Positions 53,201 through 64,000 of a stretch of DNA of 64,000 nucleotides are shown piece by piece. A program made the position numbers and the translations under genes. Below the pieces are notes generated by a model. That model had not been told where the DNA came from. It saw only the letters and a list, made by a program, of their open reading frames with translations, and made no database searches. This stretch comes from Burkholderiales bacterium (GTDB lineage: Bacteria; Pseudomonadota; Gammaproteobacteria; Burkholderiales; Burkholderiaceae_C). Within the stretch, counting starts at the first letter, position 1; each line of letters opens with the position of its first letter. Location of the stretch: contig JACPOK010000033.1 in NCBI GenBank assembly GCA_016191525.1, forward strand, positions 62,001 through 126,000. Reading direction: 5' to 3'.

Positions 53201-54306
53201 CTGGCGATGTGTTCTGGCTTGCCAAAACCGCCGTCCCAGAGCTTGGACACCGTGAACCCCGTCATGCCGGCCTTGGGCTTGCTGCCCCGGCCGGTGGCGC
53301 CCTCGTCGCGGATTTCCCCGCCCGCGCCGGTGGAGGCGCCGGGGAAAGGCGAGATCGCCGTGGGGTGATTGTGGGTCTCGACCTTCATCAGCACATGGTG
53401 CAGGGCGCTCTCTTTTTGATAGCTTCCCACGCTTGCTCCATGCGGGCTGCGGCCGGTTTTGGCAATGAAATGCTCGACCTGCGAGCCTTCCATGACCGAG
53501 GCGTTGTCGGAATACGCCACCACCGTGTATTGCGGCGCCAGCTGGTGCGTGTTGCGGATCATGCCGAACATGCTCTTGTCCTGCGGCACGCCGTCGATGC
53601 TGAAGCTGGCGTTGAAGATCTTGTGGCGGCAGTGTTCGCTGTTGGCCTGCGCGAACATCATCAGTTCCACGTCGGTCGGGTTGCGCTCCAGCTGGCGGAA
53701 GGCGTTGACCAGGTAGTCGATCTCGTCCTCGGCCAGGGCCAGGCCGAATTTGGTGTTGGCGGCCTCCAGCGCGGCGCGCCCGCCGGCCAGCACGTCCACG
53801 TATTCCATGGGCGCGGGCTGCAATTCGGTGAACAGGCCGTGGGCGTCGGCGCGCGACAGCATCACGCTCTCGGTCATGCGGTCGTGCAGCAGCGCCGCCA
53901 CGGCCTGCAGCTGGGCCGCATCCAGGCTGCCCTTGCCGCCCAGCAGGCCGGGCTTGAGGGCAATGCGGTATTCGGTGATTCGCTCCATGCGCTTGACGGC
54001 GAGGCCGCAGTTGCGGGCGATGTCGGTGGCCTTGGAGGCCCAGGGCGAGACGGTGCCGAAGCGCGGCGAGACGACGATCAGGGCGCCATCGGAAGCGCCG
54101 GCATACGGGTCGCCGTAGGTCAGCAGCGCGGCCAGGCGGGCATTTTCAGCGGGTTCCGGCGCGTGGTCGGCCGCCGCCAGGTGAACGAAGCGGGCCGAAA
54201 GCCCGCTGATCCTGTCGTGCACGGCCTGAAGCCGGGGAAGAAGTTGCTGGACTCGGAACTCGCTGAGGGCATTGGCGCCCTCGAATTCGGTGATGTGCAG
54301 GGTCAC
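50293..54306 (-). CDS. purL: Phosphoribosylformylglycinamidine synthase (large, single-chain)
   Basis: 1337 residues starting at GTG (54304-54306). N-terminal PurS-like region, two AIRS-related synthetase halves and a C-terminal glutaminase. Visible blocks include '[19 protein letters not shown]', 'RDEGATGRG', '[15 protein letters not shown]', and the amidotransferase nucleophile in GVCNGCQML with 'AHGEGFANF'. Catalyses the fourth step of purine synthesis, FGAR to FGAM. A repeat copy (53413-53463) adds about 7 residues just before VETHNHP, relative to E. coli PurL as remembered. Divergent from map. Confidence 0.97.
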   Translation of the reverse strand: MTLHITEFEGANALSEFRVQQLLPRLQAVHDRISGLSARFVHLAAADHAPEPAENARLAALLTYGDPYAGASDGALIVVSPRFGTVSPWASKATDIARNCGLAVKRMERITEYRIALKPGLLGGKGSLDAAQLQAVAALLHDRMTESVMLSRADAHGLFTELQPAPMEYVDVLAGGRAALEAANTKFGLALAEDEIDYLVNAFRQLERNPTDVELMMFAQANSEHCRHKIFNASFSIDGVPQDKSMFGMIRNTHQLAPQYTVVAYSDNASVMEGSQVEHFIAKTGRSPHGASVGSYQKESALHHVLMKVETHNHPTAISPFPGASTGAGGEIRDEGATGRGSKPKAGMTGFTVSKLWDGGFGKPEHIASPLQIMTEGPLGGAAFNNEFGRPNLLGYFREYEQQVGDIARGYHKPIMIAGGLGTIDAGLTHKILFPAGTLLIQLGGPGMRIGMGGGAASSMATGANAAELDFDSVQRGNPEIERRAQEVINHCWAEGEANPILAIHDVGAGGLSNAFPELSNDAGRGARFDLRAVPLEESGLAPKEIWCNESQERYVMAIAPESLAQFQAFCERERCPFAVVGVATEERQLVVAREREPSPVDMPMNVLLGKPPKMHRDVKSVQREFKPLDLTGVALQEAAIKVLAHPTVASKRFLITIGDRTVGGLSHRDQMVGPWQVPVADCAVTLADYKGFAGEAMSMGERTPLAALDAPASGRMAVAEAITNLLAAPIELPRVKLSANWMAACGEPGEDAALYETVRAVGMELCPALGISIPVGKDSLSMRTQWTDGSDKKKVTSPVSLIISAFATLADVRGTLTPQLDTSVDDTTLVLIDLGKGRNRMAGSILAQVLGQVGDEVPDLHEPQDLISLVNAVNALRAQGKILAYHDRSDGGLFAAACEMAFAGHVGVSLNVDLLVTEGDGISDSRMDTGDAKNWAGQVGARREELTLKALFSEELGVLLQVRTEQRNEVMQTLREHGLSKHSHFVGKTRPPSSAIEVGKGEVQVWRDTRAVFSAKLSDLHQVWDSVSWKICRQRDNPAGADAEHAAAGEVSDPGLHVSLTFDPNEDPIALSLSKGAPFLNLSKPKVAILREQGVNSHIEMAYTFTEAGFEAYDVHMTDLQSGRVQLSDFKGAVACGGFSYGDTLGAGIGWARSILFNEPLSQQFQQFFKRQDTFTLGVCNGCQMLAELADIIPGAEAWPRFTTNRSERYEARLSMVEVLESPSLFFAGMAGSRLPIAVAHGEGFANFAYRGDKARAIAAMRFTDNHGAATEAYPFNPNGSPGGLTAVTTADGRFTAMMPHAERVFRNVQMSWTSGDRSEFSPWMRMWRNARKWVG
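53413..53463 (+). repeat. Dispersed ~57 bp repeat inserted in purL
   Basis: ttttgatagcttcccacgct then tgctccatgcgggctgcggc and cggttttgg. Antisense to purL, yet in frame: it encodes the [17 protein letters not shown] stretch between two conserved PurL blocks. The gene remains open. Confidence 0.6.
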
Positions 54307-54374
54307 TGTGAAGCCTGTGGGGGGACCCCGGTATTTTAGCTGCGCGGTATTTCGCCCTCTGGGATAATCGGGGG
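54307..54374. promoter_or_regulatory. Divergent purL/map promoter region with GATAAT 6 nt before the map ATG
   Basis: 68 bp. GATAAT at 54363-54368 followed by CGGGGG and ATG places a predicted transcription start at or near the map initiation codon. No good -35 match by eye. Confidence 0.4.
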
Positions 54375-55178
54375 ATGAGCATTACGTACAAAGACGCCGA
54401 GGGCGTACAGGGCATGCGCGTGGCGGGCCGCCTCGCTTCCGAGGTACTGGATTACCTCACCCCCCACATCAAGCCGGGCATCACCACGAAAGAGATTGAC
54501 CGGCTGGCCGCCGAGTGCATGCAAAAGCAGGGCACCACTTCCGCCACGCTGGGCTACCAGCCCGCCGGCTACCCGCCCTACCCGGCTTCGCTGTGCACCT
54601 CGGTCAATCACGTGGTGTGCCACGGCATCCCCAACGACAAGCCGCTGAAGAAGGGCGACATCGTCAACGTGGACGTCACCGTCATCAAGGACGGCTGGTT
54701 CGGCGACACCAGCCGCATGTTCGTGGTGGGCGAAGCCTCCATCGCGGCCAAACGCCTGTGCAGCCTGACCTACGAGGCCATGTGGCACGGCATCATGCAC
54801 GTCAGGCCCGGCATCCACCTGGGCGACATCGGCTTCGCCATCCAGCAGTTCGCCGAGAAAAACGGCTTTTCGGTGGTGCGCGAATTCTGCGGCCACGGCA
54901 TCGGCCGCACCTTCCATGAAGAGCCGCAGGTGCTGCACTACGGCAAGCCCGGCACGCTGGAAGAGCTCAAGCCCGGCATGACCTTCACCATCGAGCCCAT
55001 GATCAACGCCGGCCGCAAGGACGTGAAGGAACTGGGCAACGACGGCTGGACCATCGTCACCAAGGACCATTCGCTGTCGGCGCAGTGGGAACACACGGTG
55101 CTGGTGACCGAAACCGGCTATGAGGTGATGACGCTGTCGGCCGGCAGCCCCCCGCCGCCGGCCTTCGTCAAGACCTGA
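54375..55178 (+). CDS. map: Methionine aminopeptidase, type I
   Basis: 267 residues. Metal ligands Asp/Asp in NVDVTV and GDTSRMF, His in [13 protein letters not shown], Glu in FTIEPMI and Glu in [10 protein letters not shown] are all present. Removes the initiator methionine from nascent proteins after deformylation; def is also in this window. The stop overlaps the glnD start (TGATG). Possibly leaderless mRNA. Confidence 0.96.
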   Translation: MSITYKDAEGVQGMRVAGRLASEVLDYLTPHIKPGITTKEIDRLAAECMQKQGTTSATLGYQPAGYPPYPASLCTSVNHVVCHGIPNDKPLKKGDIVNVDVTVIKDGWFGDTSRMFVVGEASIAAKRLCSLTYEAMWHGIMHVRPGIHLGDIGFAIQQFAEKNGFSVVREFCGHGIGRTFHEEPQVLHYGKPGTLEELKPGMTFTIEPMINAGRKDVKELGNDGWTIVTKDHSLSAQWEHTVLVTETGYEVMTLSAGSPPPPAFVKT

Positions 55179-57772
55179 TGGCCGCCCAACTGCAGGCGCT
55201 GCGCGAGGCCTATCTCGCCCGCAAGGCCCAGCTCCTGCAGTCGGTCCAGGCCAGCGGCCCTTCGGCGCGCGGCATCCACAAGGTCCTGCAGGGCCTGGCG
55301 CGCAATGCCGACGATGCTCTGAAGGCGCTGTGGGCCGAAGCCGACTTCCCCCTGACTTTCGCGCTGGTGGGCGTGGGCGGCTTCGGCCGCGGCGAGCTGT
55401 TCCCGCATTCCGACGTCGATGTTCTGCTGCTGATGCCCGATGGCACCCAGGCCGATGCCGACCCCGAGCTCAAGCGCAAGGTCGAGGCCTTCATCGGCAG
55501 CTGCTGGGACAGCGGGCTGGAAATCGGCTCCAGCGTGCGCACGCTGGGCGAATGCATCGCCCAGGCCGAAAGCGACGTCACGGTGCAGACCTCGCTGCTG
55601 GAGTCGCGCCTGATCGTGGGCGGCCGCAAGCTGTATGAAGCCTTCGACCGGCGCTTCCAGGCCACGGTGAATCCGCGCGCCTTCTTCGTGGCCAAGACGC
55701 TGGAGATGCGCCAGCGCCACAACAAGTTCGAGAACACGCCGTATTCGCTGGAGCCCAACTGCAAGGAGTCGCCCGGCGGCCTGCGCGACCTGCAGGTGAT
55801 CCTGTGGGTGGCGCGCGCGGCCGGCTACGGCAAGAGCTGGGACGAGCTGGCGCGCAAGGGCCTGGCCACCCCGTTCGAGGCGCGCCAGATCAAGAGCAAC
55901 GAGGCGCTGCTCAGCCTGATCCGCGCCCGGCTGCACCTGATCGCCCACCGCCGCGAGGACCGGCTGGTGTTTGACCTGCAGACCGCCGTGGCCGAGTCGT
56001 TTGGCTACGTCACCAGATTCAACGAGGCCGGCAAGGTGGTCTCGCGCGCCAGCGAGGCGCTGATGAAGCGCTACTACTGGGCGGCCAAGGCGGTCTCGCA
56101 GCTGAACCAGATCCTGCTGCTGAATATCGAGGAGCGCCTGTCTCCCACCACGCACGCGCCGCGCGTCATCAATGAGCGCTTCCTGGAAAAGGCCGGGATG
56201 ATCGAGGTGGTCAGCGACGACCTGTACCTGACGAACCCGCACGCCATCCTGGAAACCTTCCTGCTGTACCAGACCACGCTTGGCGTGAAAGGCCTGTCGG
56301 CGCGCACGCTGCGGGCGCTGTACAACGCACGCAAGGTGATGGACGCGAAGTTCCGCAACGACCCGGTGAACCACGCCACCTTCAAGGCCATGCTGCAGGC
56401 GCCCGAGGGCATCACCCACGCCATGCGGCTGATGAACCAGACCTCGGTGCTGGGCCGCTACCTGTGGGTGTTCCGCAAGATCGTGGGCCAGATGCAGCAC
56501 GACCTGTTCCATGTGTACACCGTGGACCAGCACATCCTGATGGTTCTGCGCAACGTGCGCCGCTTCTTCATCGCCGAGCACGCGCACGAGTACCCGTTCT
56601 GCTCGCAGCTGGCCGCCGGCTGGGACAAGCCCTGGATCCTGTATGTGGCGGCGCTGTTCCACGACATCGCCAAGGGCCGCGGGGGCGACCACTCCGAGCT
56701 GGGCGCCAAGGATGTGCGCCTGTTTTGCCGGCAGCACGCCATCGACGCGGAAGATTGCGCGCTGATCGTGTTCCTGGTGAAGGAACACCTCACCATGAGC
56801 CGCATCGCCCAGAAGGAAGACCTGAGCAACCCCGACATCATTTCGGGATTCGCGAAGCGCGTGGGCAACGAACGCTACCTCACGGCGCTGTACCTGCTCA
56901 CGGTGGCCGACATCCGCGGCACCAGCCCCAAGGTGTGGAACGCCTGGAAGGGCAAGCTGCTGGAAGACCTGTACCGCTACACGCTGCGCTCGCTGGGCGG
57001 CCGCGCGCCCGACCCCGATGCCGAGGTGGAAGCCCGCAAGCGCGACGCGCTGGTGCAGCTGCAGCTCTACGCCCTGCCCTTCGAGGCCCACAAGAAGCTC
57101 TGGGACACGCTGGACGTGGGCTACTTCATGCGCCACGACGCGGGCGACATCGCCTGGCACACCCGCCACATCTCGCGCCACGTGGGCCAGGACAAGGTGA
57201 TCGTGCGGGCCCGCCTGTCGCCGGTGGGCGAAGGCCTGCAGGTGCTGGTGTATACGCCCGACCAGCCCGACCTGTTCGCCCGCATCTGCGGCTACTTCGA
57301 CCAGGCCGGCTTCAGCATCCTGGATGCCAAGGTGCACACGGCCCGCAACGGCTACGCGCTGGACACCTTCCAGGTAGTGAGCGCCATGCTGCCCGAGCAC
57401 AACCGCGAACTGGTCAGCATGGCGGAGTCCGAGCTGGCCCTCACGCTGCAAAGCACCGGCCCGCTGCCCGCGCCCAGCAAGGGCCGCGTGTCGCGCCGGG
57501 TCAAGAGCTTTCCCATCGCGCCGCGGGTGCACCTGGCGCCCGACGAGAAGGCCCAGCGCTGGCTGCTCTCGATCTCGGCCAGCGACCGGCCCGGCCTGCT
57601 GTACAACGTGGCGCGCGTGCTGGCCCGGCACAATATCAACCTGCAGCTGGCCAAGGTGATGACGCTGGGTGAGCGGGTGGAAGACACTTTCCTCATCGAC
57701 GGGCCCGAGCTGCAGCAGAACCGCCAGCAGATCGCCATCGAGACCGAGCTGCTGCAGGCGCTGGACACCTAG
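55178..57772 (+). CDS. glnD: [Protein-PII] uridylyltransferase/uridylyl-removing enzyme
   Basis: 864 residues. Nucleotidyltransferase motif [15 protein letters not shown] (67-81) with catalytic Asp79/Asp81, an HD hydrolase domain ([18 protein letters not shown], ~490), and two C-terminal ACT domains sensing glutamine. It uridylylates PII proteins under nitrogen limitation and reverses it when glutamine is high. Translationally coupled to map. All active-site motifs intact; full length. Confidence 0.97.
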   Translation: MAAQLQALREAYLARKAQLLQSVQASGPSARGIHKVLQGLARNADDALKALWAEADFPLTFALVGVGGFGRGELFPHSDVDVLLLMPDGTQADADPELKRKVEAFIGSCWDSGLEIGSSVRTLGECIAQAESDVTVQTSLLESRLIVGGRKLYEAFDRRFQATVNPRAFFVAKTLEMRQRHNKFENTPYSLEPNCKESPGGLRDLQVILWVARAAGYGKSWDELARKGLATPFEARQIKSNEALLSLIRARLHLIAHRREDRLVFDLQTAVAESFGYVTRFNEAGKVVSRASEALMKRYYWAAKAVSQLNQILLLNIEERLSPTTHAPRVINERFLEKAGMIEVVSDDLYLTNPHAILETFLLYQTTLGVKGLSARTLRALYNARKVMDAKFRNDPVNHATFKAMLQAPEGITHAMRLMNQTSVLGRYLWVFRKIVGQMQHDLFHVYTVDQHILMVLRNVRRFFIAEHAHEYPFCSQLAAGWDKPWILYVAALFHDIAKGRGGDHSELGAKDVRLFCRQHAIDAEDCALIVFLVKEHLTMSRIAQKEDLSNPDIISGFAKRVGNERYLTALYLLTVADIRGTSPKVWNAWKGKLLEDLYRYTLRSLGGRAPDPDAEVEARKRDALVQLQLYALPFEAHKKLWDTLDVGYFMRHDAGDIAWHTRHISRHVGQDKVIVRARLSPVGEGLQVLVYTPDQPDLFARICGYFDQAGFSILDAKVHTARNGYALDTFQVVSAMLPEHNRELVSMAESELALTLQSTGPLPAPSKGRVSRRVKSFPIAPRVHLAPDEKAQRWLLSISASDRPGLLYNVARVLARHNINLQLAKVMTLGERVEDTFLIDGPELQQNRQQIAIETELLQALDT

Positions 57773-58066
57773 CAAGTTGCGCAAAGCGTGACTTAGTTGC
57801 AGGCGCGGCTGGCAGCCTAGGGAAAGCACTTAGTGCTGCGCCCAAACGGTGCAAGCTCATCCGTTTGGCGCCGATTTTCGCCCACTCATCGCGGCCGCCC
57901 ACCACAGCATGTGGCTTGTGTGAGCACATGTTGCGTGCCTGAAATGACTGGTTACCGCACCCTGTCAGGACTGACAGGGGTCCGCGGCTCCCGCGGGTTT
58001 GATCTTCCGTGTCCTGCTTCATAGAGTGGCCTCGCGTGCACGGCCCGTGCGCGAAACGGAGGAAGC
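57773..58066 (+). promoter_or_regulatory. 294-bp intergenic region before the PhnD-like/cytochrome genes
   Basis: Longest non-coding gap in the window. Holds cctgtca-ggac-tgacagg (57961-57978, perfect 7-bp arms), a double CCGCGG hairpin (57982-57996) and GGAGG (58058-58062) 4 nt before the ATG. I see no terminator for glnD. Possible regulated promoter. Confidence 0.5.
57961..57978. promoter_or_regulatory. Perfect inverted repeat CCTGTCA-N4-TGACAGG
   Basis: Seven-base arms with 4-nt spacer, about 90 bp upstream of the first PhnD-like gene. It could be a dimeric repressor or activator site or a small hairpin. No known consensus assigned. Confidence 0.45.
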
Positions 58067-58897
58067 ATGAAGCGAAGAACACTTTGCTCGATCGGCCTGG
58101 CGGCGCTTGCGCCCACAGCCTGGGCGCAAGCGCCCGTGGTGCAGAAGAAGCCGGCGCCGCCGACGTGGCGCCTGGTCATCAACGAGGCGGTCACCGGCGA
58201 GACCAACTTCTTCCTGCTCACCAACCGCTACCAGCCGCTGGCGGATTTCGTCACCGCCCAGTTCAAGGGCCGCACCATCGGCATCGAGCCGGTGGTGGAC
58301 ATCAAGCGCTTCATGGCGGTGGCCCAGGGCCAGCCGCGGCCCGACCTGGTGTTCGGCAAGTCGGTGAACCAGCTGGCCAAGCTGGTGCGCGACGACGGCT
58401 ACCAGCCGGTGGTGCGCCGCTCGGACCCCTACAAGGCGGCCTTCATCGTGGCCAGGGGCTCGCCCATCAAGACGCTGGCCGATGCGGCCCAGTCCAAGAT
58501 CATCATGCCCGACGAATACGCGGCCACCACCGCTGTGGCCCGCGCCGAGCTGCGGCGCCAGAACGTCACCGCCACCGACATCATCCATGTGCGCTACCAG
58601 GAGGCCGTGACGCAGCAGCTGCAGGCCGGGCTGGCCCATGTGGGCGTGGTCAACCCGACCATCGCGAAGAAGTGGGTGGAGCAAGGCGGCCGCGTGCTGG
58701 CCGAAACCCAGCCGGTGGTGAACTGGTCGGTGCTGGCCTCGCCCCAGCTCTCCGCCGAGGCGGTGAACCACCTGCGCGAGGTGCTCCTGAGCATGAACAC
58801 CCAGGCACCCGCCGTCATCGGCGCGCTGGGCGTAAAGGAATGGGCCCGGGCCGAGCGCAAGGAATACATGGCCCTGCTGGACTACACCAAGGAGTGA
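58067..58897 (+). CDS. PhnD-like (phosphate/phosphonate type) exported binding protein, copy 1
   Basis: 276 residues. Signal peptide 1-20 with a KRRTL start that could be Tat- or Sec-directed. The fold is that of periplasmic phosphonate/phosphite binding proteins: 'VINEAVTGETN', 'DLVFGKSVNQLAKLVRDDGYQP' region and 'AHVGVVNPTIAKKW'. Clearly paralogous to the gene at 59969. No ABC permease or ATPase is adjacent; some PhnD-like proteins instead serve as ligand sensors for histidine kinases. Ends 4 bp before the haem protein gene. Confidence 0.82.
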   Translation: MKRRTLCSIGLAALAPTAWAQAPVVQKKPAPPTWRLVINEAVTGETNFFLLTNRYQPLADFVTAQFKGRTIGIEPVVDIKRFMAVAQGQPRPDLVFGKSVNQLAKLVRDDGYQPVVRRSDPYKAAFIVARGSPIKTLADAAQSKIIMPDEYAATTAVARAELRRQNVTATDIIHVRYQEAVTQQLQAGLAHVGVVNPTIAKKWVEQGGRVLAETQPVVNWSVLASPQLSAEAVNHLREVLLSMNTQAPAVIGALGVKEWARAERKEYMALLDYTKE

Positions 58898-58901
58898 GGC
58901 C

Positions 58902-59972
58902 ATGCGCAAACCCCTTGCCACACTGGCCCTGCTCGCTTCGCTCAGCTGCCTGGCAGGGCCCGCCGCGCAGGCGCCCGCGCCGGACATGGCGGCCGTGCCT
59001 GCTTCCATCCGCCTCGCCGCCCAGGAGATCGCCGCGGAACTGGCGGGCCTCTGCCCGCTGGCGCCGGCGGGTGACACCGCCGCCTACAACGCCTGCCGCC
59101 AGGGGCTGTTCGGTGACAGCGCGCTGCGCTCCCACCTGCCACCCGTCCTGATCTGGGGCCGCCAAAGCAAGGCGCCGGGCGCGACCCTGCGCCAGACCAG
59201 CTTGACGCAGTTCGCGCCCGATGTCTGGACCAGCCTGTATGCGCCCCTTTTCATGTTCAACGGCCGCCACACGGTGGAATGGGTGCCCGAGGAAAAGCTG
59301 TTCCTGGTGCGGCTGGAAACCGCGTTCCGCAACCGGCTGGCGCCGGGGCAATTCCCCTACCCGTTCTGGCACGACGAGGCCAAGTGGTCCATGTACGAGA
59401 ACGCCAACGGCTTCATGCTGTGGATGGCGCCCGACACGGGCAAGATCCGGGCGGCGCAGTTCACCGACCGTGCGCCCAACGCCATGCTTCAGTCCGTGCA
59501 GCCGGTGCAGCACGCGAAGTACGAGGGCCCCTGGCTGTGGACCGATGAGAAGGGCAACACCCAGCCCGCCGTGACGCTGTTCGACGGCATCTACCGGCCC
59601 GACAACCCTTACATCAAGGCCATCGACCGCCAGTATCGCGACCTGGCCGTGCAGATGCGCGAGTCGCAGTGCAGCAGCTGCCACGTGCCGACCAACCCGG
59701 ACAAGATCAGCCGGCTGGTGCTGCTGTCCACGCCCGCCCACGCGGCCGGCGAGATCGACCGGCTGATCAAGTCGGTGAAGGAAGACCGCATGCCGATGGA
59801 TGAATTCCGCCTCAGCTACGCGCTGTCGGCGGACAACAAGAAATGGCTGCTGGAAAGCGCAGAGGCTTTCCGCACCACCGTCCAGGCCGCGCAGGCCTGG
59901 GAAACGCAGGCGGCGCGCAAGCCGTCCACGCAGACCTTGTCCTCCAACCAACGTGCACAGGTGACCAAATGA
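58902..59972 (+). CDS. Exported c-type haem protein of unknown function
   Basis: 356 residues with a signal peptide (~1-24). A single haem-attachment motif CSSCH is at 257-261, with Met297 or Met299 (RMPMD) as possible distal ligands. The ~230-residue N-terminal part is aromatic-rich (SLYAPLFMFNGRHTVEW, FWHDEAKWSMYENANGF) and matches no family I recognise. The gene overlaps the second PhnD-like gene (ATGA) and follows the first by 4 bp, so the three are made together. Likely a periplasmic redox partner to whatever the PhnD-like proteins bind. Confidence 0.75.
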   Translation: MRKPLATLALLASLSCLAGPAAQAPAPDMAAVPASIRLAAQEIAAELAGLCPLAPAGDTAAYNACRQGLFGDSALRSHLPPVLIWGRQSKAPGATLRQTSLTQFAPDVWTSLYAPLFMFNGRHTVEWVPEEKLFLVRLETAFRNRLAPGQFPYPFWHDEAKWSMYENANGFMLWMAPDTGKIRAAQFTDRAPNAMLQSVQPVQHAKYEGPWLWTDEKGNTQPAVTLFDGIYRPDNPYIKAIDRQYRDLAVQMRESQCSSCHVPTNPDKISRLVLLSTPAHAAGEIDRLIKSVKEDRMPMDEFRLSYALSADNKKWLLESAEAFRTTVQAAQAWETQAARKPSTQTLSSNQRAQVTK

Positions 59973-60808
59973 ACGAGCATCCGAATCCCACCCGCCGCGC
60001 CGTCCTGCGCGGCCTAGGCGCAGCGGCGCTGTGCGCCAGCCCCGCCGCCTGGTCCCAGACCGGAACCGACCCGAAGTGGCGGCTGCTGGTCAATGAAGCC
60101 GTGACGGCCGACCTGAGCATCTCCATGCTGGCGGTGCGCTACCGCAGCCTGGCCGACTACGTGGGCACCCAGATCCACAAGCAGCAGGGGTACGTGGACG
60201 CGGTGATCGACATCCGCCGCTTCGTGCAGCAGGCCCTGTCGGAACAAAAGCCGCTGGTGGTGTTCGGCAAGTCGGTCAACCAGTTGTCGAAACTGGTGCG
60301 CGACCACGGCTACCAGCCGCTGGTGCGCCGGCCCGAGCCGTACAAGGCGGCCTTTATCGTGCCCAAGGGCTCGCCGATCCAGGAGTTCGCCCAGCTGGGC
60401 GGGCGCAAGCTGCTGCTGCCCGATGAGTTTTCCGCCACCACGGCGGTGGCCAAGGCCGAGGTGCGCCGCCGCAACATCCGCGAGCCCTACATGTCGCACA
60501 CGCGCTTCCAGGACAACGTGGCCAGCCAGGTGGCCAACGGGATGGCCGAGGCCGGCGTGGTGAATCCGACGATCGCCAAAAAGTGGCAGGAAGCGGGCGG
60601 CAAGATCATCGGCGAGACGCAGCCGGTGGTGAACTGGTCGGTGCTGGCCTCGCCCAAGGCGCCGGCCGAGCTGGTGGCGCGGCTGACCGATTCCCTGCTG
60701 GCGCTGAACAGCCAGCCCGCCGGCGTGCTGGCAGACATCGGCGTCAAGCAGTGGGCCCGGGCCGACCGGCAGGACTACCTGGCGTTGCTGGAATACACCG
60801 GCGAATAG
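59969..60808 (+). CDS. PhnD-like exported binding protein, copy 2 (Tat-type signal)
   Basis: 279 residues from ATG 59969-59971 in an ATGA overlap. The N-terminus TRRAVLRGLG followed by a hydrophobic stretch to about residue 29 fits a Tat signal. Mature sequence parallels copy 1: 'LLVNEAVTADLS', 'VVFGKSVNQLSKLVRDHGYQP', 'GVVNPTIAKKW' and 'ETQPVVNWSVLASP'. Differences cluster in the putative ligand loops, so the two may bind different ligands or act as an alternating pair. Stop is adjacent to the convergent methyltransferase. Confidence 0.82.
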   Translation: MNEHPNPTRRAVLRGLGAAALCASPAAWSQTGTDPKWRLLVNEAVTADLSISMLAVRYRSLADYVGTQIHKQQGYVDAVIDIRRFVQQALSEQKPLVVFGKSVNQLSKLVRDHGYQPLVRRPEPYKAAFIVPKGSPIQEFAQLGGRKLLLPDEFSATTAVAKAEVRRRNIREPYMSHTRFQDNVASQVANGMAEAGVVNPTIAKKWQEAGGKIIGETQPVVNWSVLASPKAPAELVARLTDSLLALNSQPAGVLADIGVKQWARADRQDYLALLEYTGE

Positions 60809-60809
60809 C

Positions 60810-61476
60810 TTACTGCGGGCCGCTGCGCAGGTAGCGGTGCATCTTGCCCTTGTAAGCCTCGCCGCCCGGCAGGGCCTGCACGCGGCGCGAGGTGTGCGAG
60901 TAGCCCAGCACGCCCATCTTGCGGCTGAAGGTAGCCTGGTTGCCGCGGTCGGGGTCCACGATCAGAACCTCCACCGCCGTCTCCGAATGGCGGTCAATGA
61001 ACTGCGACAGCGCTTCGGGCTGGCCGCGGTCATACAGCAGATCGCTGCCGATGATCAGGTCGAACAGGCCGAGGCGCGGGTTGGCGCGCGACCAGTTGCC
61101 GGTTTCGTACTTCATGGCCGGCAGGTGGTTCAGCCGCAGGTTCTCCACGAGGAAATCCGCGGCCAGCGGATGGCAATCGCTGGCGGTGATGTCGCCGCCG
61201 CGCCGGTGCAGCACCAGGCTGGCCAGCGCCAGGCCGCAGCCCAGCTCGAGGATGCGCTGGCCTTCCAGCTCGAAGCTCACCATCGCGCCGGCCAGCACCT
61301 GGCCCGAGGGCCACAGTATGCCGAACAGCGGCCACGCCGCGGCCGATATGCCTTCACGCTCGGCGGCACCATCGGGGTCGTGGTACTGCACGCGGTCCAG
61401 CAGCGAGCGCAGCACGATGTCCGCGCCGCTGCCATGAACTGTCTCTAGTTTTGTCTTGTAGCCGGCCGGCGGGGGC

Positions 61477-61490
<14 letters not shown>
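60810..61490 (-). CDS. Methyltransferase of the nicotinamide N-methylase/METTL family
   Basis: 226 residues. SAM-binding [13 protein letters not shown] (~81-93), 'ITASDCHP' acidic strand and a '[11 protein letters not shown]' post-I motif that is typical of protein-lysine or small-molecule methyltransferases of the METTL21/Nnt1 type. The start overlaps the peptide deformylase gene by 14 bp. Substrate may be a protein lysine (ETF-like), given the number of acyl-CoA dehydrogenases nearby, but that is weak inference. Confidence 0.8.

Positions 61491-64000
<2,510 letters not shown>

Noticed and set aside
55118..57829. 903-codon minus-strand frame opposite glnD
   Set aside because: Shadow of glnD, which has all catalytic motifs in the plus strand.

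Overview
The window is 64 kb of GC-rich (roughly two-thirds G+C by eye), densely packed bacterial chromosome. Gene content and order fit a betaproteobacterium of the Burkholderiales, most likely Comamonadaceae. The supporting features are an AidB-like/DmdC-like acyl-CoA dehydrogenase set next to a Liv-type ABC transporter, an iron-ADH/patatin/Tex neighbourhood, the selO-msrB-yciB-bolA-PpiC run, purL/map/glnD, def/ligA, and a dispersed ~57 bp repeat of a kind I associate with Comamonadaceae genomes. No rRNA, tRNA, CRISPR array, prophage or insertion sequence was seen. No stretch longer than 300 bp lacks a gene; the longest gap is 57773-58066.

Layout. (1) 1-10971: surface-sugar region. A truncated epimerase (+) faces a compact minus-strand operon: SIS isomerase, GmhB-like phosphatase, Nudix, two DegT-type PLP aminotransferases, SDR epimerase, thiamine-diphosphate E1 alpha and beta subunits, and a SAM methyltransferase. 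Most junctions are 4-bp ATGA overlaps. Upstream lie a phytanoyl-CoA-dioxygenase-like gene and a large membrane protein. (2) 10977-18495: esterase, iron alcohol dehydrogenase, patatin, Tex, LapA-like, DUF1223 and a small membrane protein. (3) 18492-38779: 20 kb, all minus strand: acyl-CoA ligase, LivK-H-M-G-F transporter, then a beta-oxidation-type series (bifunctional hydratase/dehydrogenase, M20 peptidase, thiolase, two acyl-CoA dehydrogenases, SDRs, thioesterase, quinone-oxidoreductase-like MDR, GST, Ogt). This looks like uptake, CoA activation and breakdown of a carboxylic acid. (4) 38934-45541: Crp/Fnr regulator, selO-msrB-yciB-bolA-PpiC, a DUF1624 membrane protein, an amino-acid-type binding lipoprotein and a small Cys-rich exported protein. 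(5) 45623-50217: two large proteins sharing the same C-terminal RTX/DUF4214-like module, flanking a LuxR-type regulator. (6) 50293-57772: purL, map, glnD. (7) 58067-60808: two PhnD-like exported binding proteins bracketing a c-type haem protein, with no permease. (8) 60810-64000: methyltransferase, def and ligA (cut by the window end).

Best candidates for undescribed biology are the E1-alpha/beta-containing sugar operon, the PhnD/cytochrome/PhnD trio, and the paired RTX-module proteins with their LuxR regulator. At the sequence level, a short repeat has entered several conserved genes in frame.
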